Source of the DNA: Antedon mediterranea
Lineage: Eukaryota > Echinodermata > Crinoidea > Comatulida > Antedonidae
Reading direction: 5' to 3'
NCBI RefSeq assembly: GCF_964355755.1
Contig: NC_092674.1
Span: 7,569,001-7,633,000, forward strand
Length of the DNA: 64,000 nt
The notes beneath the pieces are model-generated. The model was not told the origin of the DNA. It saw only the letters and a list, made by a program, of their open reading frames with translations, and did not search any database. Both the position numbers and the translations under genes were made by a program. Shown here in pieces: positions 1 through 10,699 of the stretch (position 1 is its first letter; each line of letters starts with the position of its first letter).

Positions 1-717
1 TTTTCATTGTTTTGATTGAATGCAATATTTTTTCAAGGTTTAATTTGCTAATTGTTATAAATTCTATTTATTTTAGTTTAATTTGTAAGTGTGTTTGTCA
101 AATTGTATTTTCTGTGAGGGTCTCTAAAGATCAGCTTCTGCTGTATGGGCCATCGTCGTTGAAATATATAAAATAGAGACACCATGTTCAATAGAACATG
201 AACCCATTCAGCCATTATCTGTTAATGAAAGTTGGAAGGGTAGGTGACCATTAAATTCGCTCCGATTTTGTCCGTGGAGACTCAGTTATTGGACGGCTCA
301 CTTGAGGGTGATTTTAGCACGCGCCTCGTGCTGCATGCACAACATTGAGACAATTGAGTCAAAAAAGTAATACCACTAAAATAGAACTGTTAAATTGAAC
401 TGTTACCGTGCAATAGAACTGAACGGCTAACGAAATCAACCTATCAGATGGCTAGGATACACTCATGTGTATTATAAAAACAACTAATCTTTGCATTTAA
501 TTTGTATAAAAATAGTTTAATTTGTAGGTTGTGAGTTATTGCGTTATTGAACTCGGTCATGTTTTAACTGTTGTTTTATTACACTAACCACATTTTAATT
601 CATAGTATAGATATTCATCAAAACGTAATCAGATGCCGGAAAACCCAATGTATTATATTCTCTAACCATTTTGAAGTTTATTAATGTTCTTTTTGCAAAA
701 TGCAAAGTTTGATAACA
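1..717. other. AT-rich intergenic DNA, no gene seen
   Basis: I see no coding exon with splice signals and no RNA gene. Around 185-205 there is a stretch containing AATAGAACATGAAC that recurs at about 31704-31717 in an intron of the P4HTM-like copy A, so part of this sequence is probably an interspersed repeat of unknown type. Confidence 0.5.
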
Positions 718-1662
718 TACACTGTAAAAAGGTTGGGCAAAAAATTGCCCAACTTTTTACCCAACGCTGGTCTAATAGTCAGCTCAACCATCTATTGGCT
801 AATAAATGCCCAACCATGTTTAGGAAATGTGTTTATGAAATAGTTGGTTATTTTGAATGTTCCAATATTGGTTAATTTTTAATGCTCAACTATTGGATAC
901 AGTTTTACTATTCCAACATTGGGTAATTTCAAAGCTCAACTATTGGGTAATTTTCACAGTTATGTCTGTTAGCATTGTATACCAACATTGGTAGTTTTAT
1001 TTGCTCAACTTCTGGGTATTGTTAATTTACCATTTTATTGGTAAATGCTTCATATTGATTGTGAAATTGTTACCTCTGGTTAAATTATTGAATAAAATGA
1101 AAACAACAAAAAACATTAAACATTAAAATCTCTTAACACTTTTATTTAAAACAATATAGGCATAGACCTAACTGCCACCAGGCATGACACTGTTTTCACA
1201 AAAAGCAGTATGTTTTGATACATGATTCACTATATTTAGAGGTTCATGATATAAAAAAGCCACAATCTTGTATTTTTAATAAAAAAAATGTTTTGTACAG
1301 TATACATATTAAACCTTTTCAATAAAACCGCTGCAATGTAATGTTTTAAAATTAGATTTATTAAGACCATTTATTAACTATTGTGTCTAATACTGTCAAT
1401 GGTAACTGGGTTATATGCCTAAATATGGAAATTTGGGTTATATCAAAATACACCATGTTTTTTTCCTTTTTCTGAATAGTGTAAATTCTGAAGCATAAAA
1501 GAGTAAATTTCTAGTATTCTTTAACATGATAGGCCTTAAAAAGAAATAATGTTACATCAAATCGTTTTCCTGAAAGAGGTAGTCACTTACAAGCATACAA
1601 TTATTATGTTTTTTTTTTGTTAAACCACCAATAAAGTTCTTAAAACATATTTCTAATTCTTA

Positions 1663-1950
1663 AACATATCAAAAACAATTTGCTTCAGATTGTGGCTTTA
1701 AATTACTCATTTTTACAACACTTGTTTGAATTTCAAAAAAGTCCTAAAGCCCTCAAAGAGGAACTTTTAACATTATCTTTTGACTGCCTATAAATACAAC
1801 TTTCAAAAAAACATATCAAAATTTGCTTTAGATTGTGGCTTTAAATTACTCATTTTTACAACACTTGTTTGAATTTCAAATAAGCCCTAAAAGCCCTCAA
1901 TGAGGAACTTTCAACCTTATCCTTTGACTGCTTATAAATGCAACTTTCAA
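1663..1950. repeat. two-copy tandem duplication, about 143 bp each
   Basis: The segment beginning near 1667 (TTGCTTCAGATTGTGGCTTT) is repeated from about 1810 (TTTGCTTTAGATTGTGGCTT), with only a few substitutions and small indels. Both copies include CATTTTTACAACACTTG and a run reading CCTCAAAGAGGAAC or CCTCAATGAGGAAC. It lies inside the 720-4419 transposon and has no coding interpretation that I can see. Confidence 0.8.
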
Positions 1951-1957
1951 AAAACTT

Positions 1958-4075
1958 TCAAACCCATTTGCACTTAGCTTGATACTTGCAATCAAGCACA
2001 AAGTGTGCCTTGTAGCATACATCAACTGCTTTCAGCAGGGAAGGCTGCTTGATAATTTGTTTTTCATTTACCACAAAGTGCTCCGTACTTGTTAACTTAT
2101 CAGCTCCAAGAGCCATTATGTAGGGCTGTGGGTGGGTGTGGTGGCTAACATTTTCCAAAGTATTGATCAATATTTATTATTTCCTGAAAAAACAAAAACA
2201 TTTAACTATATATTTAACTTTAATTAACTTCTTATATTCCAGACTTCAGTCCATAAAACAAAAATAATACAAATAGTAAGAGAAATACTTATTACAATAT
2301 GAAATAATATAAATAAATTCAAATAATTTTTCCTAAATAAGAATAAAAGTTACGTACACGTCGTGAATCTATAAATGTTGTCAAGATGGAATCAACACCA
2401 GTCTGTATCTTGACAAACATTGGTGAGGCATCCAAGTTCAATCAATCTAGTATTTCGTTGAAACTGTAGGAAAAGCATATTATTAAGGACGGTTATTGAT
2501 TTTGTTTGTAATTCTGCTATAATTGTTGATATAAATAAATTGATAAACATACATGAAGAAATATGCGAGAATGTTGTTGTGCAACTATCTTGACTACATA
2601 CAACAAAAGTTGAAGTGCCAGAATGAATTCCATGAATGTATTTTAGATGGTTAAATAGTTCTTTCACTCCACCAGGTATTAATTTTAAACATTTAAAACA
2701 AAGCATTTTAATTTTATCAGTTGAAAAAATATCGAGTTAATGAAAGAAACAATCAAATGTTGCTTACATGCTTCCTTAGTCTTTCTGAAAATTTGGCTCT
2801 AATGCCGATCTTTGGTATGAGCGACACAATGTCTGACTCACTCAAGAGCTGCAAGGCTGCCATATCAACACCATTATCTGTCATATAAAACAAAATCAGT
2901 TTATTCCTAATGTTCTATCTTTTGCATTGCAAATTTTCAAAAACTGCCATTGGCTCCACCAAGGCCTATTAGGCCTAATTATGTATTATATTATTTCCAT
3001 TTCATCTTGAAAACAAAATCATAAATAGGCCTGTATTAGTGTATAAATAACGTGTTGTGGCCTAGGGCTAATAACAACAATACAAATTTATTTTTAACTT
3101 AGGGACTAGGCGAGCCGATTATTATAGTCCTATATAATGAGGCTACCTGTAGGCCAGTTCCTAGCCTAGTCTATATAAAGAGGCTACCTGTAGGCTAGTT
3201 CCTAGCCTAGTCTTTAGTAAAGTAGTATTGTAATGTGGGGAAAAGAACAAACATACTCATACATATTCAATTCTCTTAATTATCGGGAATTTTTGCTTGA
3301 TCATAAAATAGATACTCTAAAACTTAAAAGTAATAAATAGTATTTCAAATAAACTATCCTCTGATTAATAATGGATCGGTCCATTTTAGAATCTGAGTTT
3401 TCATTTTTTTTTTTTTTTGGAAAAAAATCTAATTTTCTAGATATGAATTTTTTAGAGTGTTTTAGGCCAGGCAGGGTGTTGAGTTAACATTGCAGAGTAG
3501 TTTTGATGAGTGAATACAATTACAGGGCTTCCCCTTTTATGCCTAAAACATTTTGTATTATTTTATTTTGTGTTCAACTTGCGCAGCACAATTTGAATTG
3601 CACAAGAAAATACTTCCTCATAACATAATTTTGTTACAAAAATGTGTATGTATAATTTTCTCAATAAAATAATGATAAAAACCTCTGTCTCAGCATAGAG
3701 TTATAAATTAGATACCTTCATAAGTTGATCTACGTAATTTTTAATTATTAATACATTATTGAGGTATGACACATTATTTATATTGGCCACACCACAATAT
3801 GTGCAGTATACATCGATTTTGGTCCCTCAGTTTTCCCTCTACAGTTAGGCCTCTAGGCCTATCCTGCCTGTTATTAATATAGCGATGCTCCTCCATTGGA
3901 TCTATATAGGCTAGACTATACTCTAGGCAGGTTTAAAGTCAAGCTTAGGCATGCCTATAATCATATTATAATACTAGGCCTATGGTATGATATATGTTAT
4001 AAGTTTCTCACCATTAAATGTATCAACAAGTTTCTGTAAACCCCCACTCTTCCAATAGCGCGTCCATGTTTTTCA
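1958..4075 (-). pseudogene. remnant of transposon gene: SAM-like, C2H2-like and C-terminal segments
   Basis: Read on the minus strand, an exon ending at 4012 (donor GTGAG; upstream edge near 4075 uncertain) joins in phase to an exon 2768-2877 (acceptor ACAG, donor GTAAG). Together they encode a SAM-like helix bundle, with GLQKLVDTFN from the first exon and AALQLLSESDIVSLIPKIG from the second. Downstream, 2540-2706 encodes a C2H2-type finger (CFKCLKLI then HLKYIH) and the start of a second finger with cysteine spacing. A third open stretch, 1958-2170, contains MALGADKLTSTEHFVVNEKQ and SLLKAVDVCYKAHFVLD. That pattern reminds me of the C-terminal region of hypothetical transposon-borne proteins in fish and invertebrates (from memory). 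The C2H2 exon lacks a clear upstream acceptor, so the gene is probably broken. No function is assigned. Confidence 0.5.
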
Positions 4076-4857
4076 GCTCCTTGTGCACTGCATGCACGTG
4101 TGTACCAATAATGGCGTCATCACATTACTCAGTCATTGGTTAAAAGTATAGGTTTCTTCCTTCACGTATTCGACAAAAACCCAATGTTTGGGCGATTATG
4201 TGTATTTACCCAACATATAGTCAGTCTTACGAAATTGTAAGCAAAGAACATAATAAATGGGTAGATTTTACCCAACTTAAATGACACACGGGTGTACCAA
4301 CGTTGGGCATTAATATCATTTAACCAACTGGAAATATTATGCATATTCTGGGCAAAAATTTACCAACAAAAGGGGATAGTAAATTTACCCAGTATAGTTT
4401 ACCCATATTTTTTACAGTGTACCATTCTAACTGCGGCGCAACGTCTGAGCCTCGGGAGTTTTAAATTCAAACGTAACAAATATGCGAGGAAGTTAAAATA
4501 ATAGTATTCGTAGGAGTAAATAATTAATTTAAACTAATAGTAGTCAAGCAGTGAAAACTCTTCCCTGATTTTAGAATAAACACTGATTAAGCAAATGGTG
4601 TCATCAGATAGTAGCTACACAACTGGTGCCTGCTTACCAAGTCAGTCAGACCTTTGAGTCGGCAACGATTTTGTCGAAAATAATGTACATTGTTGTATAT
4701 CCTCCACTTTCGAATACTCTAATCAGATATGCTTTAATCATTTAAACATGTTTACCATTGAACGCAGTATTAGTAGAGTTGATTAATGAAAATAAAAAAA
4801 AGAAAGAAAAGGATTTATGTATCATATTCACCAATCATTCTTAGAAGATAATCATTT

Positions 4858-5057
4858 AAGCTTGGTTCTCACTAGCGACGCAATCTACGCAACGTAAGAA
4901 AATGCCCTTCCATTCATTATGTTTTCCCCTGCCTGTGTGAAATCCAACCTATGATGTTTGCATCACTATTGCGTCGTCGGTTCCCACTTGAGATTACGCA
5001 ATACAGCACTTTGCGTCGATACGTCGCTGCGTTGCGTTCTAGTGGGAACCACGCTTT
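4858..5057. mobile_element. family A foldback MITE, copy A1
   Basis: Inverted ends AAGCTTGGTTCTCACTAG and CTAGTGGGAACCACGCTT enclose CG-rich segments built on GACGCAACG and its complement. About 200 bp, non-coding. It is the long variant with an internal ATGCCCTTC and GTTTTCCCC segment, shared with copies A3 and A8. The rest of 4422-6220 holds only copies A2 and A3, family C sequence and AT-rich DNA. Confidence 0.8.
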
Positions 5058-5285
5058 ATTATGAACCGCCAGTAGCGCAATATCTATAATTAAAAACATA
5101 ATACTTAGGCTTAATTATGTTATTCCCTATATGGACCTAAAAATAAAAGATTTAAATTGAATACATTTTATATAAACACCGCAATGCAATTTTATAGGCG
5201 AAACATAACGTGGTTTTGGCGTAAATAAAAATCGAAACCGACTCTTAAAACTTTTGAGGCAATACGGTGATGTTGTGATAGCTTA

Positions 5286-5452
5286 TGCAAAGCTTGTTTC
5301 TCACTAGTAGGACGCAATGCAAAGATGTAAGTCGCAACCCAAGGGAATTTACCAATCAAAATCGACGGATTATTCCAACTGTCGCTTGTGATAGGTAAAT
5401 TCGCTTACGTTGTGCGGCTTACGTGCTTGCGTTGTGTCTTTATGGAAAACAA
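5286..5452. mobile_element. family A foldback MITE, copy A2 (diverged)
   Basis: The left end reads AAGCTTGTTTCTCACTAG, followed by GACGCAATGCAAAG, an internal ACCAATCA/TGTGATAGGT pair and a degenerate right end with CTTGCGTTGTGTC. It is more diverged than the other copies, particularly at the right terminus. Confidence 0.65.
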
Positions 5453-5591
5453 CAATTAACCCTTTTAACCATCATATATTTTTTTACCATCCGCGAAGGA
5501 AGCCACTGCATGTTGTGGGCGGTCATTTGGAACTTTTTCAAATTGCATGCCGTGACATCAAAATACAATAACATGTGTTAAATGAACATTT

Positions 5592-5895
5592 GTACCGGTA
5601 AGCTTGCTTGTCCCACTTAGAATCTGTATCATGCCCATCCACTCCGCGTTTTGTGAAAATGGTTATAAAGTTTGGTTCCCACTAGCGACGTAACGTAACG
5701 CAGCCTACGCGACATAAACAAATGCCCTTCTAATAATTGTGTTTGCCCCCGCCAGCGTGATATCAAACGTGATGTTTGCAGCACTATTCGTCGGTCGTGG
5801 TTCTATAATAGGAACCACGCTTTAGAAATAACACAGATTTCTTATATTGGTTTTCCGTTTAGCGTTACAGCTCGTCTGTGTATGGTTTTGAAAGT
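5592..5895. mobile_element. family C element C1, split by a family A copy
   Basis: Its left part (5592-5666, with ACCGGTAAGCTTG and CTTGTCCCACTTAGAATC) and right part (5825-5895, with AATAACACAGATTTC and TACAGCTCGTCTGTGTA) match continuous sequence in copies C2 and C3. A family A element (5667-5824) sits between them, so A jumped into C. Confidence 0.7.
5667..5824. mobile_element. family A foldback MITE, copy A3, nested in C1
   Basis: Inverted ends AGTTTGGTTCCCACTAG and GGAACCACGCTTTA enclose the long-variant core with ATGCCCTTC and TTTGCCCCCGCC. TA bases lie at both junctions with the split family C copy, which suggests a TA target site. Confidence 0.8.
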
Positions 5896-6219
5896 GTTGC
5901 CTAATAATAGTTACTGCATTTTATGAATAATAATAATCACACATTGTACCTAATCTACGGTCATTTTTTAGCCGCAAGAGAATTATTTTTACCTTTATGC
6001 AGATTAAATGCGGTTCTAATTTAGTACAGTTTATTTTATATGTACAATAACATCTAATAATATCTAGAAGCTAAGTAGTCATTAAATCCACGTTGATGGA
6101 TTTGACATAAAATTATAGACAGCATTACTGAGGATGAACATAACACGTGTTTTTTAATTTGAAAAACAGTCTCCAAACCAGCTTTGTTTTGGTCAGGGAG
6201 TTGTTAATTAGAAATGATT

Positions 6220-6720
6220 TATTTATTTTATTAATTTCGGCAAAGTAATAAATAACAATAATAACAAGTGGTTTATTGTGCCAGTAATGGGAGACAAACT
6301 AGACCACAAGCCTCAGTCGCCGATTATACGTTATATCACTGCCCTATCAGATAGGTGGTAATCCCCTTGATACAGGGGCTATTTTGTGAAACAGTTCACC
6401 GGGGTAACCCCCCTACTCTTCTCGAATAATGAACTGGATTCTTTAAGGTGTACACAGGTTATAACTGTGTACACTGGACCTACGGTTTATAGTTCTTATC
6501 CGAGAAGACTTGTTCCACCACCAGAACTAGGAGCGAGTTGGCCTCGAACCCTTGCAGATGTTGTTGGCTCTTTAAGTACGGTAAACGGCGCCCCTGCCTT
6601 TGAGCTAAAACACAACCCTGGATAGAAAGGTAGGGTGCCCCAAACCCTGCCAAATACCTCCATGTATTTCCAACAATAGCCAGGTTGACCATTACAAAGA
6701 AAATCTCACACAGGGTTTCT
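6220..6720 (-). mobile_element. tRNA-derived SINE, family S3 copy a
   Basis: On the minus strand the pol III boxes are visible: TAGCTCAAAGGCAGG as A box (near 6600) and GGGTTCGAGGCC as B box (6545-6556). These are followed by AACTCGCTCC, GTCTTCTCGGATAAG and ACTATAAACCGTAGGTCC, a body shared with 43205-43470 and 44336-44660. Toward 6220 the sequence becomes an A/T-rich tail. The two other copies lack the first half of the promoter and are 5'-truncated. An apparent 79-97 aa reading frame here is not coding. Confidence 0.75.
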
Positions 6721-6756
6721 ACCAGTACATGGGCAGCGTGAACAATTTGTTGATTA

Positions 6757-6903
6757 AAGCTTATAGTTCCCACTTGGGCGCAACGGAAGCGTTAAGCACA
6801 TGGGAAAGTGATTTGACCAATCACGAAGCGTATATCATCCGAACATTTGCTTGTGATTCGTCTCAACTCGCTTGCGTTTTGCCTAAGTCGCCTTCACTTC
6901 CCC
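6757..6903. mobile_element. family A foldback MITE, copy A4 (partial)
   Basis: The left end is AAGCTTATAGTTCCCACTTG and the body carries TTTGACCAATCACGAAG and ACTCGCTTGCGTTTTGCC. The right terminus is lost or degenerate. Confidence 0.65.
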
Positions 6904-8371
6904 TTTGAAAATGTCATGCCTCTCCAATTCACCAGAATCTCCGCCATTGCTTATATACATATATATTTGGCTTAGGCGTATTAGATAGTTGTACCACGGC
7001 AAAGATTATACATTTTTTAAATAAAAATTAATATGTTTTCTAAGCTTATTTGCTGTATAATTTCTAGTTTTCTGGAACCTTTTTTTTCCTGGAAAAGGGC
7101 CCGGTCGTTGTTTCCTGTCTGAGCTACGAGTTGCTGTGGTTGTACTTTATCATGGCTATTTTTAGATCATAAGCAGTTAGAATAATTGCATAGTTTTATG
7201 ATGAATTAATAGCATTAAGATTTAATTATGAAAACCGATTCAATCAGGATTGTGACTGATGTGTCTGGATGCGTGGTGTCTGTCGTCGGCCTATAAATAT
7301 CGAACTTTAATGACACATTAATGAATATATCGATACCGTGAATGAAATCAAAATGGCGGCTGCGACGATACAAATGTTGAATGATGATAATATTTTCATG
7401 AGTTGAAAGACTGTTCTGTTTAACAAACACTAGCACGTTGGTGCGCATCGAATAGTGACGTCACGATCCAACGCAAGTGACTGGACCAATCGCAAACCAC
7501 AGTTTCGATGATCAATCGCGTTGTGAATGGTCAATTTCTTATATAATCCTTTCATTGCTTCCAAGCTTTAAAACTTTCCATTCAGTAAAACTAATACTAA
7601 ACGGCACGTGATATGAAAGTAACCAATCAGAATAGTAAGAATATATACTCAGGCGTATAACATTGTATATTCTATAAAGTGTAACTCGTTATTAATTAAT
7701 TATTTAAATATTCAATGATGATGAAACTTCCCACACATTGTAGTCAACTGACAAATACATGAATTGTTTACGATTATTATCGACATAATCTGATCGTAAA
7801 CAATTTTCTTTCGAGCGTTGACCTTTCATAGGCGTCTATCTAGTTTATCAATTATTATTTCTCCACTTTTCTTAAACGTCCAAAAAGTTTAATCAACTTC
7901 AACTAATATATTATATTATTCACTTTACAAGGAAACTTCAATGTTATCTGATAGATGATTTGTTTAGAAGAAAACGACACAACTAATAATATATAGCGAG
8001 TTGCTAATTGAGTCGACGTAAACAAACGACAAGTGCAAATTTCAAACAATAATTATAAATGTTGCAGGCAATGTGGATAAGATAATCTATTTGATTTGAA
8101 ATGATTTTAATCTATTTTTAGAGGTACTACAACAATTGTTTGATAATCGTCTTAGGCTTTCCTGAATAAATTAATTGGAAAAATGTAAGCAGCTCAATCT
8201 ACTTGATTAAGATGAAATAAATAACATTTCACGGTTAATTAAAAAAACAAATTAATGATAAAAGAGTACCTTTACGTGCGTTTCGTGTTTAATTTTACTT
8301 ACATTTGCCTCTCTCACATTCGGGTGTAAAAATGGGTACCGTACCTGGTTCAGTCAAACACATCTGCGCTG
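6904..8371. other. AT-rich intergenic DNA, no gene seen
   Basis: No exon with credible splice signals. A short family A-like fragment occurs near 7465-7545 (CCAACGCAAGTGACTGGACC). Otherwise I see nothing beyond AT-rich sequence. Confidence 0.5.
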
Positions 8372-8537
8372 ATTAAGCTTGTTTTCCACTAAAACGCACA
8401 AGCACGTAAGCACAACGCAAGTAACTTGACCAGTCACTACGTGATGGATAATCATCTATCAATGAGTTGTGATTGGTCAAATTGTTTTTGGTTGCTCTTA
8501 TGTCCTTGCGTTGCGTCCTAGTGGTAAGCAAGCCTTA
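8372..8537. mobile_element. family A foldback MITE, copy A5
   Basis: Ends TTAAGCTTGTTTTCCACTA and CTAGTGGTAAGCAAGCCTTA, with internal GCACAACGCAAGTAACTTG and its diverged complement. It abuts copy A6 directly, so two members lie back to back. Confidence 0.75.
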
Positions 8538-8719
8538 AGCGTGGTTCCCACTAGCGACGCAACGCAGAGACGTAACGCAACGCAAGTGAATTGACCAATC
8601 ACAAGCGATGGCTTATTCGCTTGTGATTGCTAACTGTCTATAACTTCGCTTGTCATTGGTTAAAATGCTTGCGTTGCGTTTACGTCCTTGCGTTACGTTC
8701 TAGCGGGAACCAAGCTTTA
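8535..8719. mobile_element. family A foldback MITE, copy A6 (well preserved)
   Basis: Ends TAAGCGTGGTTCCCACTAG and CTAGCGGGAACCAAGCTTTA; arms carry GACGCAACGC, GACGTAACGC and their complements, and the loop carries ACCAATCACAAGCGATGG. It is nearly identical along its length to copy A12 at 29846-30030, indicating that both are recent. Confidence 0.85.
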
Positions 8720-10439
8720 GCTGCAACATTATGAGTGCTGTCCATACGTGTTTGTTTTACTGATTGAGGTGATATTGTGAAGCCGTTTAGATGATTAGAC
8801 AAGTCAATTCAACTTCATTTAACCATGGAGGCCCAGATCCACACATGCTTGTTCTTCCCTGGGGCCATGCACATACAACAAAATACAAATACACTTTCAA
8901 CAATGTTTTTACAATATTTATGTATACAGTGTATAACTATATATTTAAAAGTTTAATAAAGTTATGTTCAAATAAGCGCTATATAAGATCAAGTTAGCTA
9001 ACTTATTTCACCATGATAGCATATTAATTTTATTACTACAACAAAAGTCGGATATTTCTCTCGTAATTTCGATCTTTCCGTGTATTATTTTTGTATCTCT
9101 ATTGAAGTTCTTTTCCACTGCAGAGACAACACCATTGTCCCCACCCCTCTTGCAATGCCCCTGTATAAGTGATAATATATCTTTTCATTTCATAACATAG
9201 GTCTTAACACTCAAATGATCGGGTTTCAAGATATGCAATTTATACAAATAATTCAGTATTCACAATTAAAGACTGCTCTTACTTATATCTATTTTTAACG
9301 TTATTAACTAGAAACATCGATATTACTACGTTTATATAAACATAATTATTTCTGAATAATGTCATTATGGCGTTTGTCATTTTGTTCAGTATCGATTTGT
9401 TCTATTTTAAGAGAGCAACAATTAAGTTGTACAGTTTAATACTTGTCTTTATTATCTGTAATTTCTCTTCTCTGGTTTTTGTTCTAGTTTCCTTCCTCCT
9501 CTTAAGAACATTTCAAATAAATTAATCACTCAGAAACTGATACAAAATTGCAGAGAGCGTCAGAGGGTTTGTGCCATATAAACTCGAGATTATAATAAGC
9601 TTTTGTGACGCGTGTAACATGCGAGCCAATGGTAAGCCTATACCGCGCTAATTTCTTCTCTGGTTTTTGTTCTAGTTTTTCGTCCTCCTCTCGGAAGAAC
9701 GTCTTAGATAAATAAATAAATTAAGCATTCGAAAATTGAGGGAAAAAACTTGGTAAAATGTAGAAAGCAACAAATGGCGTGCTATTTAATATTTTGTCCC
9801 ATATTAAAGATACTAATAACTCGAGATTTTAATAAGATTTTGTGACGTCACAAAACGAATCCAACAGTGAGCAACTCGCCAATTACATTTACACATAAAA
9901 TCATTGGCAAATATTTTGTATGTTGTAAGTTTTTTGCAAAGTATGAACACTGTTGTTCTGTAGACTTCGGTCATTCGTTTTGTGCGACCTAAATAATAAA
10001 TAATAAATGATAAAGTTCATTGTTCTAAACTATTATTAGTCTGAAGTCGTTTTTAATATGGAAACAAAACGAAATAAGTACGTATAGTGTACTTTCCCTT
10101 GGTGCTCATTATTTGTTTGTAAATTCTTTCCCGCCATATTCACAAGAGAGCCATAATACAAATAATGTCACAGCAACAAAAAAATCAAACATACAAAATA
10201 AATACTAGTCACGTTTAATCTAATTCTAGTTTTCTTCACGTCAATGTAATAAAAGGTCACATGCATGTGTACACGCACACACACGCGCACGCACAGACGT
10301 AGGGAGGACATGTCATGTAATTTTATAGGACACGATACAGTTTACTGTTATTAATGTAAGATGAAGAAAAAGAAAAAAAAACAATATTCCTTTTAATTTG
10401 CGATGAAGTAAAAAATAAAAGGTGGGATGAATTAAAACT
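8720..10439. other. AT-rich intergenic DNA with a diverged duplication, no gene seen
   Basis: The only structure beyond AT-rich sequence is a diverged direct duplication of 190-240 bp: 9459-9640 and 9646-9885 share TCTTCTCTGGTTTTTGTTCT, TCGTCCTCCTCT or CTTCCTCCTCTT, and the block ACTCGAGAT with TAATAAG and TTTTGTGACG. A short CA/CG-rich dinucleotide run lies at 10265-10300. Confidence 0.55.
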
Positions 10440-10640
10440 TAATATTGTTTCATACTAGGACGCAATGATTGCAATTGCAACGTAAAGCTCTGTCTACACT
10501 AACTAGTTTGAACAAAAATGTGTGATGTGCTCAAATACGGTAGTAATATGACATCACCGTGTCCATATATGGGCACATCACATAAAGTTTGATAGTGTAG
10601 ACAAAGATTAAGTAATTTGACCACTCACGACGTGGTGTGA
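10440..10640. mobile_element. family A remnant interrupted by a family B MITE
   Basis: Left fragment 10440-10483 (ACTAGGACGCAATG, CAATTGCAACGTAA) and right fragment 10609-10640 (AGTAATTTGACCACTCACG) are contiguous in intact family A copies. The family B element at 10484-10608 sits exactly between them, so B inserted into A. Confidence 0.7.
10484..10608. mobile_element. family B MITE, copy B1
   Basis: It begins AGCTCTGTCTACACTAAC and ends GATAGTGTAGACAAAGAT, near-perfect inverted ends. The core carries ATGTGATGTGCTCAAATA and its complement GGGCACATCACATAAAG. TAA flanks it on both sides, compatible with a 3-bp TAA or 4-bp TTAA target duplication. Confidence 0.8.
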
Positions 10641-10699
10641 GTGGGAACAATACAGTAGAACCATTTCTTTGGGGCATAAGTTAAATTCATGTTAAATTT

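Larger units (their letters stand above)
720..4419. mobile_element. 3.7-kb DNA transposon with CACTG termini and TA target duplication
   Basis: The left end reads CACTGTAAAAA (720-730) and the right end reads TTTTTACAGTG (4409-4419), a perfect 11-bp terminal inverted repeat. Both ends are flanked by TA (718-719 and 4420-4421). Just inside both ends are repeated short motifs around TTGGGTAA, GCCCAAC and CTCAACTATTGG (730-1020 and 4170-4410), as in the subterminal repeats of CACTA/EnSpm-type elements. The middle carries minus-strand remnants of a gene with SAM-like and C2H2-like parts. No recognisable transposase was found, so this copy looks non-autonomous or decayed. Assignment to CACTA/EnSpm rests on termini and a 2-bp duplication only and is tentative; the boundaries are well supported. 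Confidence 0.75.
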
